Positions 48,801-53,987 are shown, counted from the stretch's first letter. The stretch: 64,000 nucleotides of DNA from Trichostrongylus colubriformis (GCA_963978905.1 OZ022260.1:43421551-43485550); one strand, 5' to 3'. Notes: a model not told the origin generated them from the letters alone. A program made the numbers and translations.

Positions 48801-51800
48801 TTTTACCGTTCTACCCTCGCTGACCCTTCGATCTCGTAGCAATTAGTCAGCTCACTGAAATCTTAGATAAAAGTATTGATCGGCCTCCCTAGTATTATGC
48901 GACTATTAACCAAACGAATTGAATAACATGGTAGCTTTATGCAAAGTGCATATGTTTCCAGTGTGTGCTCAGTTTTCTCCAAAAGACATAAATCGTAAAC
49001 AATGTTGAAGATTCGGTAGATTTTAAAATCCCTGATCATAAGTAAAATAACCAATCCTTCTTAAAGGTTTTACCGCTCTACCCTGTCTAATCTCTCGATC
49101 TCGTAGCAATTAATCAAATCACTGAGGTCTCCACGAAAGGCATTGGGCGACCTCCCCAAGTTATATGTCACTGTATTAACCAAACGAATTGATAACATGG
49201 TAATTTATGTGAAGTGCTTATGTGTTTGATGTCTGCTTTTAATTTTCGAAGAGAACAGTTCGACGACAATATAAAAGATTCCATTCCTCCATACATGGTT
49301 CATATAGAGCTTCTAAACGACTACAATGTTTGAACGTCGACCCAGGTGGCTTTTTGCCAGGTACCAGAGGACGTTCTTCTGGCAACAGTCTCTAATAGCG
49401 AGATTATGAGGGCATCAAGCCTTTTTTATTGCTTAGCGGCAGTTTACTATCAGAGGACTAATAATATCTGTTGAAAAATGGAAAGCAGATATGGAAACAT
49501 ATGCACTTCGCATAAAACTACCATGTTCAATTCTTTTGGCTAATAGTCGCATATCACTGGGGAGGCCGATCAATACCTTTCTTGAAGATCTCAGTGAGCT
49601 GACTAATTGCTACGAGATCGAGGATCAGCGAGAGTAGATTGGTTAAACTTTTAAGAAGAATTGATAATTCTACTTATGATCAAGGATTTTGTGCATAGAT
49701 CAATTGTGATGCAATTAGCCGAAACAGTTGAGTTTTCCTTGGATGAAATAAGACCGTTAAAACCTGAAAAAAAATCAATTTTTTTGAACAATAATCGAAT
49801 GGTGACCACTACTGGTTGCATACTGGTTGAAGTTATACTCAATGAAATATCAATATCAATGATTGGAAATCCATATTTAATTCAGTTTGACTATGACAGT
49901 ATCCCTGTAAGTTGTGCTGGTGTTTATTTTCTGCCGTACAGGTTTGTTAAGGTGAAACGTTTATTATGCGTGACGTTTCGACAATCTCGTCGTTATCAAA
50001 GGCCTGAAAGCATTTCACAACTTATCGCTTCTGCTTATCCTGCCCACATTTCGATCCGATACAACTTATAAGAGAAACCAACGAGGTCGAAATTCCGATA
50101 CTAATCTGCTCACCTTGGTTCCACCAGCACCGAGCTTGCTTGACTTCAAGAACACAACGGAGCAAGTGAGACTACCCGGTCGCGCATTGCCATGTTTGGA
50201 TAGGATGTGTACGTGCAATGCGCGACCGGGTAGTCTCACTTGCTCCGCTGTGTTCTTGAAGTCAAGCAAGCTCGGTGCTGGTGGAACCAAGGTGAGCAGT
50301 TTAGTATCGGAATTTCGACCTCGTTGGTTTCTCTTATAAGTTGTCGGATCGAAATGTGGGCAGGATAAGCAGAAGCGATAAGTTGTGAAATGCTTTCAGG
50401 CCTTTGATAACGACGAGATTGTCGAAACGTCACGCATAATAAACGTTTCACCTTAACAAACCTGTACGGCAGAAAATAAACACCAACACATTTGAAGAAA
50501 TGCCCAGGTTTCAAGAAAGACGGACATGGAGATTCCTGTAAGTTGTTGAGTTTGTATGTTGACGGCAGATTTGCCCCCTGGTTATAATTATAGCGCACGT
50601 CGCTCGCTGATGAGTGCCCACTGGCACTTCGTGAATGCGTGAACATAAAAAGTTAGCTTTTTAAAAGTTTGAAGAGAGCATTTTGTCGAGCTCGCTGAAC
50701 TGATTCGATTAGTATATATTTATATGAAGATTGAGGCAAAAAAAAGCGAGTTACAGCAGAAAAGCGAAAAAAACGCGGATCCGCGTTTTCCGCGTTTTAT
50801 TTTGAAAACTTACGGCGGGTATTGTATATCCCTTCAGCGGACCATATAATATACAGGGAGTGCCGAAAAAGTAATTTCCATCCCCAATTCAAGAGCACAC
50901 CGATGATGAAGGTAACGAGCCACAGCTTGTTTCTGCTTTGAGAGGAACATTCAGGGATATTTTGCCCTCATACTTGCATCTCTTCCATTACCCCCCGTTT
51001 TGTATACTTGGTGGAAAAGAGCCGCGAACAAAATTACTTTTTTGGCACCCCTGGATGTACATATACGGCAATCGATTGTTTTATAATAATTCTGTCGTTT
51101 TCGGTTCCCTTTAGAAAAGGTCTCACTTCAGGGAGGTGTTGAAAAAGCACTCAATTTTCGATGCATCGCGTGTCTCAATCTTTGGCTGGTCATACGGCGG
51201 TTTCGCAGCAGCTAAAGCAGTCGAATTAGCACCGGAAAGCTTCTTCAAATGCACAGTGTCCGTGGCACTGGTGGCAAACTTTTTATACTACGGTAAGTCA
51301 AAGCAGCATAACGAAATGAGAGGTATAAAATGTAAAGAAGATGGTCTAAAGAATTCGTTGCAAGATATTTGATCCATGTTTGAAATCCAGAGATCAGCCA
51401 AATTCTTATCAACGCATAAAAAAAATGGCGAATCGTCCATTCAATCTGTGGCCTTAGGTTGATCATGTTTTAGGTTATCGAATAAATTATTCTCAGCGCT
51501 TCCCGTTGACTGAACGTGCATCACGCATGATATGTTACCTAAGGCCTGTTACCTAAATTAGGCATTTTGCAATAAACATGGGACGATATGTGGTGGTACC
51601 AATAGACGTGGCGGTAGAGGAAGTGAGCAAGGGCATCACCAATTCTCCGCAATAGTTCACGGCAAAAAAACTCAGATTTTCAAGAAAGTATCACGGCCTC
51701 GAAAAAACACAATAAACCATTCAATTAGTTACTTCGAGGAAAAAATCTGAGGGAGCGTCATCGCAAAAAAATGGAAATATACATTCCAGGAGCTGGTTAC

Positions 51801-53745
51801 ACTGAGCGTTACATGGGAGAAGCCAGTTTGGCAGCCTACAACGCCAGCGACATCACCAATGATGTGTCCCATTTCCGAAAAACTCGTCTCCTACTTATTC
51901 ATGGATTATACGACGGTGCGTCTTGGTATCACAACTGGGGCACACCCAAGTGTAGGTGAGAATGGCACTCGCTTCAGTACAAGTTCCCCCTCAACACTGA
52001 CGTAAACACAAGCCCCTTCTAACATCCCCATGACCTCTACAGCATCAGGAACTATTGTCGATCGTATATGATTATTTTGAATGCTCAACAACAACTGGGA
52101 TTCCAAAATATGTATTAAAAAAATCCAAGAGACTACTCAAGAATCTCAAAAGTTTCCAGAAGATTTCTGCAGAATTTCAGTACTTAACACCTTCTTGAGG
52201 TCTGAAAGGGTGGAGACCTGCCATTTATTCGATATGTTTTATGCCTGAAGAAGGTGTTAAGCACGGAGATATTGCAAAAATATTCCAAAAAACTTTCGAG
52301 ACTTCTGAGGGGTTTTTTTGAGTTTTTCGAATAAATATCTCGGAGCCTTAATTATTGTTGAACATTCAGGTAATAATGAGATTCCGGAACAGCCAATATC
52401 AATGTAAATTTTTTTTGCTTATCACTGAATTCATTTTTGTTTTCCTACATAACAGGACAGCTGACAGTACGTTCCGCTCATCATCTAGCCTGGAACATTG
52501 TTGATATCTGCGATCACGACACCACCCCATCCCACCCGTCATATACGACCCCCCCCGTCGAGGAATCCTCGACTCTCTGTGTACATACCTTGATAGCAAC
52601 AATGACTGCATGCACCTGCCAGCCTTGTCATCACTCCATTCTCTTTGTAGACAACAACAAAACAAGTAATTCTTTACAGATAACGTTCACTTTCAACACT
52701 GCGCATTACTAATGGAAGCTTTGCAACTTCAAGGTATTGATTTTGATGCCATGGTAAGTACAGTACACCTCAGCTGTTGACAATGAGCTGTGAAGAGATT
52801 CCCGAGGCTGAAGGAGTGGAAATCGGGAGATGGGGAAATTGCTAATTGTTCACAGTAAAATGTTTATAGATGACTAACGTGTCAGCAATGTATCGTAAAT
52901 TCCTTCAGAATGGCTACGATTCAATTAGTACCCCACACCTTTGGAGTACGTTCATATGTAGGAAAGGGAATGTGGGTACTTGCCTAAGCGATAGAGGAGA
53001 AGAAAGCTGCGAATGAACGAAGCCATCATGCAATGCGGAACCCTCATTTGCCCAAGGAATGTCGCCAAACAGTAACCAGGCTTAATCATTCAAATCATTT
53101 TCAAAAACTACCACTTTCCCCCGAACCGCGACGATAGGATCCCCCCTCCCACAGGCTCCTTCCCCAACTGATCTTGTTTTTTATTTCAAAGATGTCCCTT
53201 TGATGAATAGTGGGTCGAATTATAATCATAGCTTTCGTGCTCAGTACAAAATCTGGTTATCGATTGTCTATGACGACCTTTTTCCCTCCTGGTAGCCCGA
53301 AATACCGATAGAATCAGAGCTTCTGCGGTCGATTCCTCGCGCTCAAATACGTCCCCTCCAATATTTTAATCTAAAGTTTGTCCTTCCTTTCTTTTTCCTG
53401 CTTGGAGCTCCTTTCTAATGTCATATAGTGTCACCCGTTGCCAATCAACACCCAACAATCCCCTCCCCTTCAATTCTGATTCCGATGGCACCAGATTTTC
53501 TATTGACGCGTCCTATCTCCTGCATGTTTGGGAGCGAATAGCTAATTGTAAACTCTGTATGTAAGTTCGTTCAAAACTCTCCAATGAAGCAGTCATGAAC
53601 ACTGCTCTGTTGCTATGATTCGCAAGTCTAATTCTCTAAGTACAACTGATTTCAGGTCTATCCCAATCAGGATCACGAGATATCGCGGAGGAGACACGTA
53701 TACGACAAAATAACTGCATTTTTAGATAACTGTGCTAAGCAATGA
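12738..53745 (+). CDS. Membrane dipeptidyl peptidase, DPP IV family (S9B), 21 of ~22 coding exons
   Basis: A type II membrane serine exopeptidase that removes Xaa-Pro/Ala dipeptides outside the cell or in the secretory lumen. Exons: 12738-12861, 16884-17071, 21850-21966, 25998-26053, 27342-27507, 30101-30183, 30236-30382, 32633-32768, 33259-33411, 33466-33569, 33632-33695, 34844-34948, 42713-42755, 42826-42944, 46889-46965, 47025-47118, 47518-47618, 51132-51292, 51790-51915, 52680-52753, 53656-53745. All phases match and the sum is 2,328 nt. Numbering from the first mapped codon: membrane helix ~15-37, beta-propeller to ~500, DWIDEE (Glu208/209, the N-terminus-binding pair), YAGP, GWSYGG (Ser646), LYDDNVHF (Asp721), QDHE (His753). 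Human DPP4 is 766 residues, so little is missing: no in-frame ATG exists in the first mapped exon, hence one short upstream exon. One propeller strand before DWIDEE looks ~20 residues shorter than in mammals, so an unseen phase-2/phase-2 exon between 26,054 and 27,341 is possible. It is related to the C. elegans dpf family; I cannot say which member. Confidence 0.92.
13287..14735 (-). repeat. Tandem repeat family B block (GGGCGGAGC units)
   Basis: Starts with TATATATAAAACGC, a GTCT/GTCC run and GTCACGAAATTA, followed by at least four diverged ~250-290-bp units. Each has GGACAAGTTTGGGATGGG, AAAGACCACACATGGACC, TTAAGCTCCGCCC and GGGGCGTGCACTGGAATG. A second head (GTATATATGAAACG plus GTCTGTCTGG) occurs at 14,380. 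The large ORFs across the block follow the repeat period and are not genes. Strand is nominal. Confidence 0.75.
14773..14896. mobile_element. Short MITE, TA target, CAGTCCA... ends
   Basis: TA/CAGTCCATTTC at the left and GGAACTGGACTG/TA at the right bound 124 bp. The same family occurs at 31,843-31,975. The ends and TA duplication indicate a Tc1/mariner-mobilised MITE. Confidence 0.75.
14925..15120 (-). repeat. Family B fragment with its own head
   Basis: Starts AGGTACAAAACGCTTTAGAT, then GTCTGTCTGTCTGTCCGTC and GTCACGAAGTTA, then the family B marks ACAAGTTTGGGATGGG and CACATGAACCAAG. From 15,121 to ~15,900 only short unsupported ORFs are seen, overlapping on both strands. Confidence 0.6.
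15935..16140 (+). mobile_element. Solo end of the mariner found at 25.1 kb
   Basis: The reverse complement of this stretch matches 25,775-25,975 in order (AGTAGATGACA, TCTCCACGGA, AAGTAAACAAGAGTTA, then a degraded TATAGGCTGTACC end). It is therefore a mariner terminus without the rest. The overlapping minus-strand ORF is not a gene. Confidence 0.55.
16160..16880. other. DPP intron sequence, mostly unassigned
   Basis: Near 16,195-16,240 it holds GGCCGCGCCCTATCAAGCGC, a half copy of the CAGTCCA-type MITE right end. Nothing else is recognised up to the exon at 16,884. Confidence 0.4.
16884..17071 (+). CDS. DPP exon (start of beta-propeller)
   Basis: Acceptor GCTTTCAG, donor CTG/GTAGGT; 188 nt. 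Residues such as INLSEVLHKLRSPITSARW and DDIVYESRNEGIIRL fit the start of the DPP propeller (a 'TDYL...LRW...YL' type block). Sequence on either side is repeat or unassigned. Confidence 0.9.
17442..17500. repeat. Short inverted repeat
   Basis: AGCGATTACATGG and CCATGTAATCGCT, 13-bp arms separated by ~33 bp, in the intron after the second mapped exon. From 17,510 to 17,950 nothing else is recognised. Confidence 0.5.
17960..19230. repeat. Large inverted-repeat element in DPP intron
   Basis: CATTTTTGCTGCGCGGCCC and ACAAATGCCAAAAA near 18,040-18,075 recur reversed near 19,135-19,175, with further matches outward (TATATGAGGGTA / TACCCTCATACA). Arms are ~110 bp, interior ~1.05 kb, no transposase recognised. 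An internal motif (GGTAGTTCGATTTCTGAAC with TTTCGCGGAAAAATG) is echoed at 20,076-20,130. Confidence 0.55.
19240..20362. other. DPP intron, diverged repeat debris
   Basis: Contains motifs shared with 18.5-18.96 kb (TAGCCAATTC, GGTAATTCGATCCCCTGA) and a C-run at about 19,770-19,780. No gene or clean element boundary is seen. Confidence 0.4.
20363..21450. mobile_element. Foldback/MITE with CAATACCGC ends and TA target
   Basis: TA/CAATACCGCTCACGTCGCG at the left and GCGACGTGAGCGGTATTG/TA at the right. Arms of ~270 bp (20,363-20,632 and 21,177-21,450) are imperfect reverse complements, including CCGATAATGTATACAAATTCG-like and AACGCGTTTT-like segments. The interior shows no transposase; ORFs at 20,956-21,222 have no recognisable domain. 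The same terminal sequence bounds the element at 48,261-50,824. Confidence 0.75.
21850..21966 (+). CDS. DPP exon (propeller blade)
   Basis: Acceptor TTCTTGCAG, donor ATG/GTATTT, phase 0 on both sides, 39 codons. MISPDQRYVALFQKTS matches the DPP 'SISPDGQFILL' strand. The C-terminal part is poorly conserved, so the donor is slightly less certain than others. Confidence 0.8.
21970..22569. other. DPP intron, nothing recognised
   Basis: No exon-like or repeat-family match found, apart from a T-run at 22,481-22,491. Confidence 0.4.
22570..23055. repeat. Long palindrome (foldback), ~240-bp arms
   Basis: Left arm 22,570-~22,808 and right arm ~22,830-23,055 are near-identical reverse complements around a ~20-bp centre (AATTCCATTCGAGATTCGCG). 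Arms include GGCCTGACGAAGGTGCTAAG, TGTACAAGGTTATTGGCAG and CACGTGGTGC. Both arms give the same conceptual peptide (MPLFRPDEGAKHRN...), an artefact of the palindrome. A short relative is at 52,090-52,365. Confidence 0.85.
23420..25098 (+). repeat. Dispersed repeat family A, copy 2
   Basis: Mirror image of 8,821-10,390. It begins near CCAGCTGGCGGGCGCAC, passes ATGAATCGCGCGCAG, GTCGATACCCAGTGTTGCTG and then at least four TTATCAACCGTTATCAATG / CACCCACCATTAATGTCCCC units. It ends with TTTCGTGACAAATAGACGG, a CA-rich run and TTATATAGAGTAGG. The mariner at 25,101 inserted right at its end. Confidence 0.72.
25101..25975 (-). pseudogene. Degenerate mariner transposon with ~28-bp TIRs
   Basis: Ends TTAGGTTGTCCCGAGAGTC and GACTTTGGGACAGCCTAA, flanked by TA. 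The minus strand encodes mariner transposase pieces in broken frames: SFSNGEIDMEDKPRSRL (N-terminal region), DDARSHYAKITQAKL (catalytic Asp area), PYPPDIAPSNYHLFQTLK and RWQIVVDNNGGYAVA followed by a stop. At 875 bp it lacks about a third of a usual ~1.3-kb mariner, with stop codons in addition, so it is inactive. It lies in the DPP intron and ends 22 bp before the next exon. Confidence 0.88.
25998..26053 (+). CDS. DPP micro-exon, 22 bp from a mariner end
   Basis: Acceptor CATGTTTCAG, donor CG/GTTAGT; 56 nt. It encodes FNETYSIHILNRETR, matching the DPP 'TASYDIYDLNKRQ' strand. The phase (0 in, 2 out) exactly bridges the flanking exons. The mariner remnant ending at 25,975 stops 22 bp before the exon. 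Confidence 0.82.
26056..27340. other. DPP intron, no confirmed element
   Basis: A G-run and G-rich tract at about 27,150-27,192 is the only unusual composition. A possible unseen propeller exon should lie here if the protein has the usual strand length; the only weak candidate I saw starts at 27,127 (RIAPLPWKEDAW) and is not convincing. Confidence 0.4.
27342..27507 (+). CDS. DPP exon with the Glu-Glu substrate-binding motif
   Basis: Acceptor CTTACAG, donor AAG/GTAAGT. FWQDGHWYYSDS is a propeller strand, and IYDWIDEEGTYG corresponds to the DPP4 'ITDWVYEEEVF' segment, whose two Glu bind the free N-terminus of substrates. Their presence argues for an active aminodipeptidase rather than an inactive DPP6/DPP10-like protein. 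Confidence 0.93.
27600..28410 (-). repeat. Possible LINE 3' remnant in DPP intron
   Basis: The minus strand at 28,347-28,114 reads LSINTLSTSVFHIARSTVPK then WNALSKKAVFDITLK, which resembles the end of LINE reverse transcriptases. A diverged copy of the AATGCGTTCCAATGTTGGG region occurs near 27,690. The similarity is weak and no catalytic motif is visible. Confidence 0.3.
28825..29590. mobile_element. Foldback MITE, TTAGGTGTATGCAG ends, TA target
   Basis: TA/TTAGGTGTATGCAGAATGAA at the left and TTATTCTGCATACACCTAA/TA at the right. Arms 28,825-29,063 and 29,338-29,590 are inverted copies (for example CGAAATTAT-free blocks ACTTTATTTGTCGAA / TTCGACAAATAAAGT). The ~270-bp centre carries two tandem GGGGATAGGTCTGGG units. 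The TTAGG start resembles the local mariners, so mobilisation by a mariner transposase is plausible. Confidence 0.78.
29640..30100. other. DPP intron, nothing recognised
   Basis: No element boundary or coding signal other than the 3' splice site at 30,100. Confidence 0.4.
30101..30183 (+). CDS. DPP exon (propeller)
   Basis: Acceptor GTTTTTAG, donor AG/GTGAGT; 83 nt. AVWWSESGKKLAYLSR matches 'ALWWSPNGTFLAYAQF' of DPP4. Confidence 0.93.
30236..30382 (+). CDS. DPP exon (propeller)
   Basis: Acceptor CCTTACAG, donor AC/GTATGT; 147 nt. YPTVLEIPYAKTHEKLLPTY matches the family 'YPKTVRVPYPKAG...NP' block. Confidence 0.93.
30562..31805 (-). pseudogene. Mariner-family transposon, full length but decayed
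   Basis: Ends TTAGGTTATCCGGTAAGCTC and ATTTTCTGGACATCCTAA, flanked by TA; 1,244 bp, the normal mariner length. Minus-strand transposase fragments include THYNFSLPGQTILAELKCEE and SPVLFHDDARPHVSQ (catalytic Asp), with C-terminal pieces in shifted frames. Stops and frameshifts make it non-functional. It inserted in the intron between DPP exons at 30,382 and 32,633. Confidence 0.88.
31843..31975. mobile_element. Short MITE, CAGTCCATTTC ends
   Basis: TA/CAGTCCATTTCGTTGCGC and GCGCTCCGAAATGGACTA/TA bound 133 bp; same family as 14,773-14,896. It lies 37 bp from the end of the preceding mariner. Confidence 0.75.
32292..32411. mobile_element. ~120-bp MITE with GCCGCGTTCATACT ends
   Basis: GCCGCGTTCATACT and AGTATGAACGCGGC are perfect 14-bp inverted ends. 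A related but less symmetrical copy starting GGCCGCGTTCATACTCTGCG is at 55,408-55,560. Confidence 0.7.
32633..32768 (+). CDS. DPP exon (propeller)
   Basis: Acceptor CAATTCAG, donor TTG/GTGAGT; 136 nt. WANRLQNHISVTICDYKTA matches the DPP 'WLRRIQNYSVMDICDYD' block. Confidence 0.93.
32959..33014. repeat. 14-bp-arm hairpin in DPP intron
   Basis: CCAATTCACTGCCC and GGGCAGTGAATTGG are perfect reverse complements separated by 28 bp that also pair partly (GGCCAGGGAGGCC). The size suits a small foldback; no other evidence of an RNA gene. Confidence 0.6.
33259..33411 (+). CDS. DPP exon (propeller)
   Basis: Acceptor TTTTTCAG, donor CAG/GTAATA; 51 codons in phase 0. YRYPDKMWAEGSDFSSVL and QHIAKLPIQ are propeller segments with the usual DPP spacing. 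Confidence 0.9.
33466..33569 (+). CDS. DPP exon (propeller)
   Basis: Acceptor GTTTCCAG, donor AT/GTGGGT; 104 nt. It ends so that the next exon reads TIYFTAQAPSPGNRHLY. A later donor at ACG/GTTAGT would break that frame. Confidence 0.85.
33632..33695 (+). CDS. DPP exon (propeller)
   Basis: Acceptor TTCTTACAG, donor CCG/GTGAGT; 64 nt. YFTAQAPSPGNRHLYSTKA corresponds to 'YYISNEYKGMPGGRNLYKI' of DPP4. Confidence 0.9.
33700..34840. other. DPP intron, exon-like remnant and unassigned sequence
   Basis: 33,738-33,843 follows a CTCTTCAG acceptor and reads RLSAVFANPFVSALSRCCGP before a stop. This is faintly like the Cys-containing DPP segment, but the exon at 34,844 fits far better and in phase. The rest is unassigned. 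Confidence 0.4.
34844..34948 (+). CDS. DPP exon (cysteine-rich segment)
   Basis: Acceptor ATTTTAG, donor AGG/GTAAGC; 35 codons. CVSCHHENCTYQSNSISPDF and YLLTHCR retain the cysteine pattern of the DPP 'CLSCEL...CQYYSVSFS...LRC' region, which forms disulfides in the mammalian enzyme. Confidence 0.92.
35240..36120 (-). repeat. Dispersed repeat family A, copy 3 (diverged)
   Basis: CATGTCTGTGTGTGTTTCTG head, GATAAGGAGCG units, then TGCTGATATCAGTTGCAGCG and GATACTGCGATCTACAT, which match 9,690-9,770 in order. Partial and diverged. From 36,125 to 37,740 there is only a stretch echoed at 39,720-40,070 (GTAGAGAAAGAACGA; GAAGGTTTGTTTTCAGAGA) and nothing coding. Confidence 0.6.
37815..37990. other. GC-rich island with TTC-loop hairpins
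   Basis: Two adjacent hairpins, 37,855-37,881 and 37,887-37,905, share the core GGC-TTC-GCC. The second is a perfect GGGGCGGC/GCCGCCCC stem. Composition is far more GC-rich than the surroundings. Function unknown. Confidence 0.6.
38530..39660 (+). repeat. Tandem repeat family B block, opposite orientation
   Basis: At least five ~250-bp units containing CTACCCAATCCTAACCTGC, GATTTCGGCGCAGG and CATGGTGGGCGGAGCTA, with TTTGGTCAGTCCCTCCCC in between. The same motifs, reversed, form the block at 13.3-14.7 kb. ORFs on both strands follow the period and are spurious. Confidence 0.7.
39660..40585 (+). repeat. Family B tail and fragments
   Basis: 39,720-40,070 repeats 36,160-36,410. 40,140-40,250 and 40,470-40,575 are further CACGGAGGGCGGAGCTAAGC units, separated by a CA-rich head at 40,280-40,330 ending in CACACCAAACTTCTGG. 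Confidence 0.6.
40590..42440 (+). repeat. Tandem repeat family A array
   Basis: About ten ~150-bp units with CTTATCAGCCCTTATCAGTT, GCTATCACTTACGTTCACCC, CCACTGATGTCCCCTTACCA, AAAATTCAGGGTCCCAGC and TTTGCTGCGACGCGAGAT. It is broken by three copies of a head made of GGACAGACAG, a CA-rich run, CACCAAACTTCTG and ATATATAGAGTATGAT. The stretches 41,630-41,990 and 42,033-42,370 are nearly identical, indicating a recent duplication. Confidence 0.85.
42713..42755 (+). CDS. DPP micro-exon
   Basis: Acceptor TGTTCCAG, donor CG/GTAAAA; 43 nt. GPAHHHYYLSDFKN matches 'GPGLPLYTLHSS'. It follows a 7.8-kb intron filled with repeat families A and B. Confidence 0.85.
42826..42944 (+). CDS. DPP exon (propeller-hydrolase linker)
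   Basis: Acceptor CAATTCAG, donor TAC/GTACTT; 119 nt. VVRILRDEDYEAALAATLLP resembles 'LRVLEDNSALDKMLQNVQMP'. Confidence 0.87.
42960..43840. other. DPP intron, repeat tail only
   Basis: A-runs at 42,971 and 43,391, and a diverged relative of the 36.2/39.7-kb repeat around 43,340-43,640. No coding signal. Confidence 0.35.
43840..46480 (-). pseudogene. Decayed RTE-type LINE (second copy) inside DPP intron
   Basis: Minus strand, from a 5' region near 46,480 through an endonuclease start (MAISTFNA, stop, VLASQAGIEDLMMQAKKVNY at ~45,690-45,600) to reverse transcriptase pieces. These include HLRFADDIVLIT (catalytic box, ~44,681-44,646), GLQLNLTKTMFM, LTYASQTWILRKQ, TMLGVSRHTQ and KIRWAGHVM, ending near 43,860 with DTNGDAAGARS. 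Several frameshifts, stops and a deletion joining the endonuclease to the linker mean it cannot be functional. Its product would nick DNA and reverse-transcribe its own RNA. It belongs to a different RTE lineage from the copy at base 1. Confidence 0.88.
46490..46886. other. DPP intron, nothing recognised
   Basis: Two close ATACTGTTAGCG-like repeats near 46,625-46,660 and an A-run at 46,590. No element or exon until the acceptor at 46,888. Confidence 0.4.
46889..46965 (+). CDS. DPP exon (start of hydrolase domain)
   Basis: RVQIIIPSDQR and LPVLLYLY match 'WYQMILPPHFD...YPLLLDVY'. The acceptor is CAGAG with two nearby AGs; the one at 46,887-46,888 keeps phase. The donor at CT/GTACGG lets the next exon restore L-YAGP. 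The intron before it contains a whole RTE copy. Confidence 0.82.
47025..47118 (+). CDS. DPP exon (oxyanion-hole Tyr)
   Basis: Acceptor ATCTTCAG, donor AAG/GTTTGA; 94 nt. YAGPTSQSVKDEF matches 'YAGPCSQKADTVF', including the Tyr that contributes to the oxyanion hole. Confidence 0.92.
47518..47618 (+). CDS. DPP exon (DGRGSG motif)
   Basis: Acceptor GGTTACAG, donor AT/GTAAGT; 101 nt. IDGRGSGGRGWKYRSAIYG and VEIQDQIEAL match the very conserved 'FDGRGSGYQGDK...VEDQIEA' block. Confidence 0.95.
47765..48258. mobile_element. Tc1/mariner-type MITE, AGTAGCGCTTAAAAGTA ends
   Basis: TA/TAGTAGCGCTAAAAAGTACT and AGTATTCGCC-like right end finishing AAGCGCTACTG/TA. The inverted ends continue inward (ACTCGGCC / GGGCGAAT; AACTTTTT / AAAAAGTT). 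No intact transposase; a minus-strand ORF at 47,917-48,117 has no recognised motif. Its right TA is also the left TA of the next element. Confidence 0.75.
48261..50824. mobile_element. Large foldback element with CAATACCCGCC ends
   Basis: TA/CAATACCCGCCGTAAG at the left and CTTACGGCGGGTATTG/TA at the right. The left arm is 48,261 to ~48,960. The right arm is ~49,500-50,824 but is interrupted by a 620-bp insertion (49,915-50,534). Arm contents include CGCGGATCCGCG, AGCGAGCGACGTGCG / CGCACGTCGCTCGCTG and GTATGCAACCAGTAGTGGTC. The ~540-bp centre is unique. No transposase recognised. Confidence 0.85.
49915..50534. mobile_element. Inner foldback inserted in the right arm of the 48.3-50.8 kb element
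   Basis: A palindrome of ~275-bp arms around a ~25-bp centre at 50,190-50,214, with arm motifs CTGCCGTACAGG, ATGCGTGACGTTTCGAC and GGTAGTCTCACTTGCTCC. It is flanked by an 11-bp direct repeat CCTGTAAGTTG (49,904-49,914 and 50,535-50,545). Only the host sequence of the outer arm continues across it. The right side has an extra ~50 bp not mirrored at the left. Confidence 0.85.
50854..51053. mobile_element. ~200-bp MITE, CAGGGAGTGCC ends
   Basis: TA/CAGGGAGTGCCGAAAAAGTA and AATTACTTTTTTGGCACCCC inverted ends. Same family as 54,620-55,275. It lies 78 bp before the DPP exon with the catalytic serine. Confidence 0.7.
51132..51292 (+). CDS. DPP exon with catalytic serine
   Basis: Acceptor CACTTCAG, donor G/GTAAGT; 161 nt. 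RVSIFGWSYGGFAAAKA carries the nucleophile motif G-W-S-Y-G-G, with the Ser codon at 51,190-51,192, followed by FKCTVSVALVANF. Confidence 0.96.
51300..51788. other. DPP intron, nothing recognised
   Basis: No element boundaries seen. AT-rich with ordinary composition. Confidence 0.4.
51790..51915 (+). CDS. DPP exon with catalytic aspartate
   Basis: Acceptor CATTCCAG, donor G/GTGCGT; 126 nt. GYTERYMGE matches 'VYTERYMGLP'; LLLIHGLYD runs into the next exon as D-NVHF, giving the catalytic Asp. Confidence 0.95.
52090..52365. repeat. Foldback related to the 22.6-kb palindrome
   Basis: AACACCTTCTTGAGG and CCTGAAGAAGGTGTTAAGCA are inverted around ~52,225, with arms continuing outward (TTGGAATATTTTTGC-like blocks). 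GAAGGTGTTAAGCACGGAGA is the diverged form of GAAGGTGCTAAGCACCGAAA in the larger element. Confidence 0.7.
52680..52753 (+). CDS. DPP exon
   Basis: Acceptor CTTTACAG, donor ATG/GTAAGT; 74 nt. NVHFQHCALLMEALQLQGID matches 'NVHFQQSAQISKALVDVGVD'. Confidence 0.95.
52760..53655. other. Last DPP intron, nothing recognised
   Basis: Some C- and T-rich patches (CCCCCCTCCC at about 53,142) and no inverted repeat or ORF of note. Confidence 0.4.
53656..53745 (+). CDS. DPP last exon with catalytic histidine and stop
   Basis: Acceptor TGATTTCAG; VYPNQDHEISRRRHVYDKI supplies the catalytic His, followed by FLDNCAKQ and TGA at 53,743-53,745. The cysteine near the C-terminus matches the DPP4 'FIKQCFSLP' end. 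Confidence 0.95.
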   Translation, partial: VYPNQDHEISRRRHVYDKITAFLDNCAKQ

Positions 53746-53987
53746 ATCAAACTACCGATAGGAGTCATTGCATTTCATCTTACCCGAACATTTCGTCTCT
53801 GATTTACGGGCTTATGGTTCACTGCTTCTCACTGGTACTTTTTAGTCAGTAATCTTCATATCCACTGCTGCTGCAGCATCTTTAAGAGTTCCCTACCTGT
53901 TTCAAAGCTTGAAATGGAGCTTCAACGGGCCATTCCCATAGGAGTCATTTCAAGGCTATACCTGCACATCACCGTTCTGATTTGTTC

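Noticed and set aside
50066..50339. Two near-identical 74-residue ORFs on opposite strands
   Set aside because: They come from the inner palindrome centred at ~50,200.
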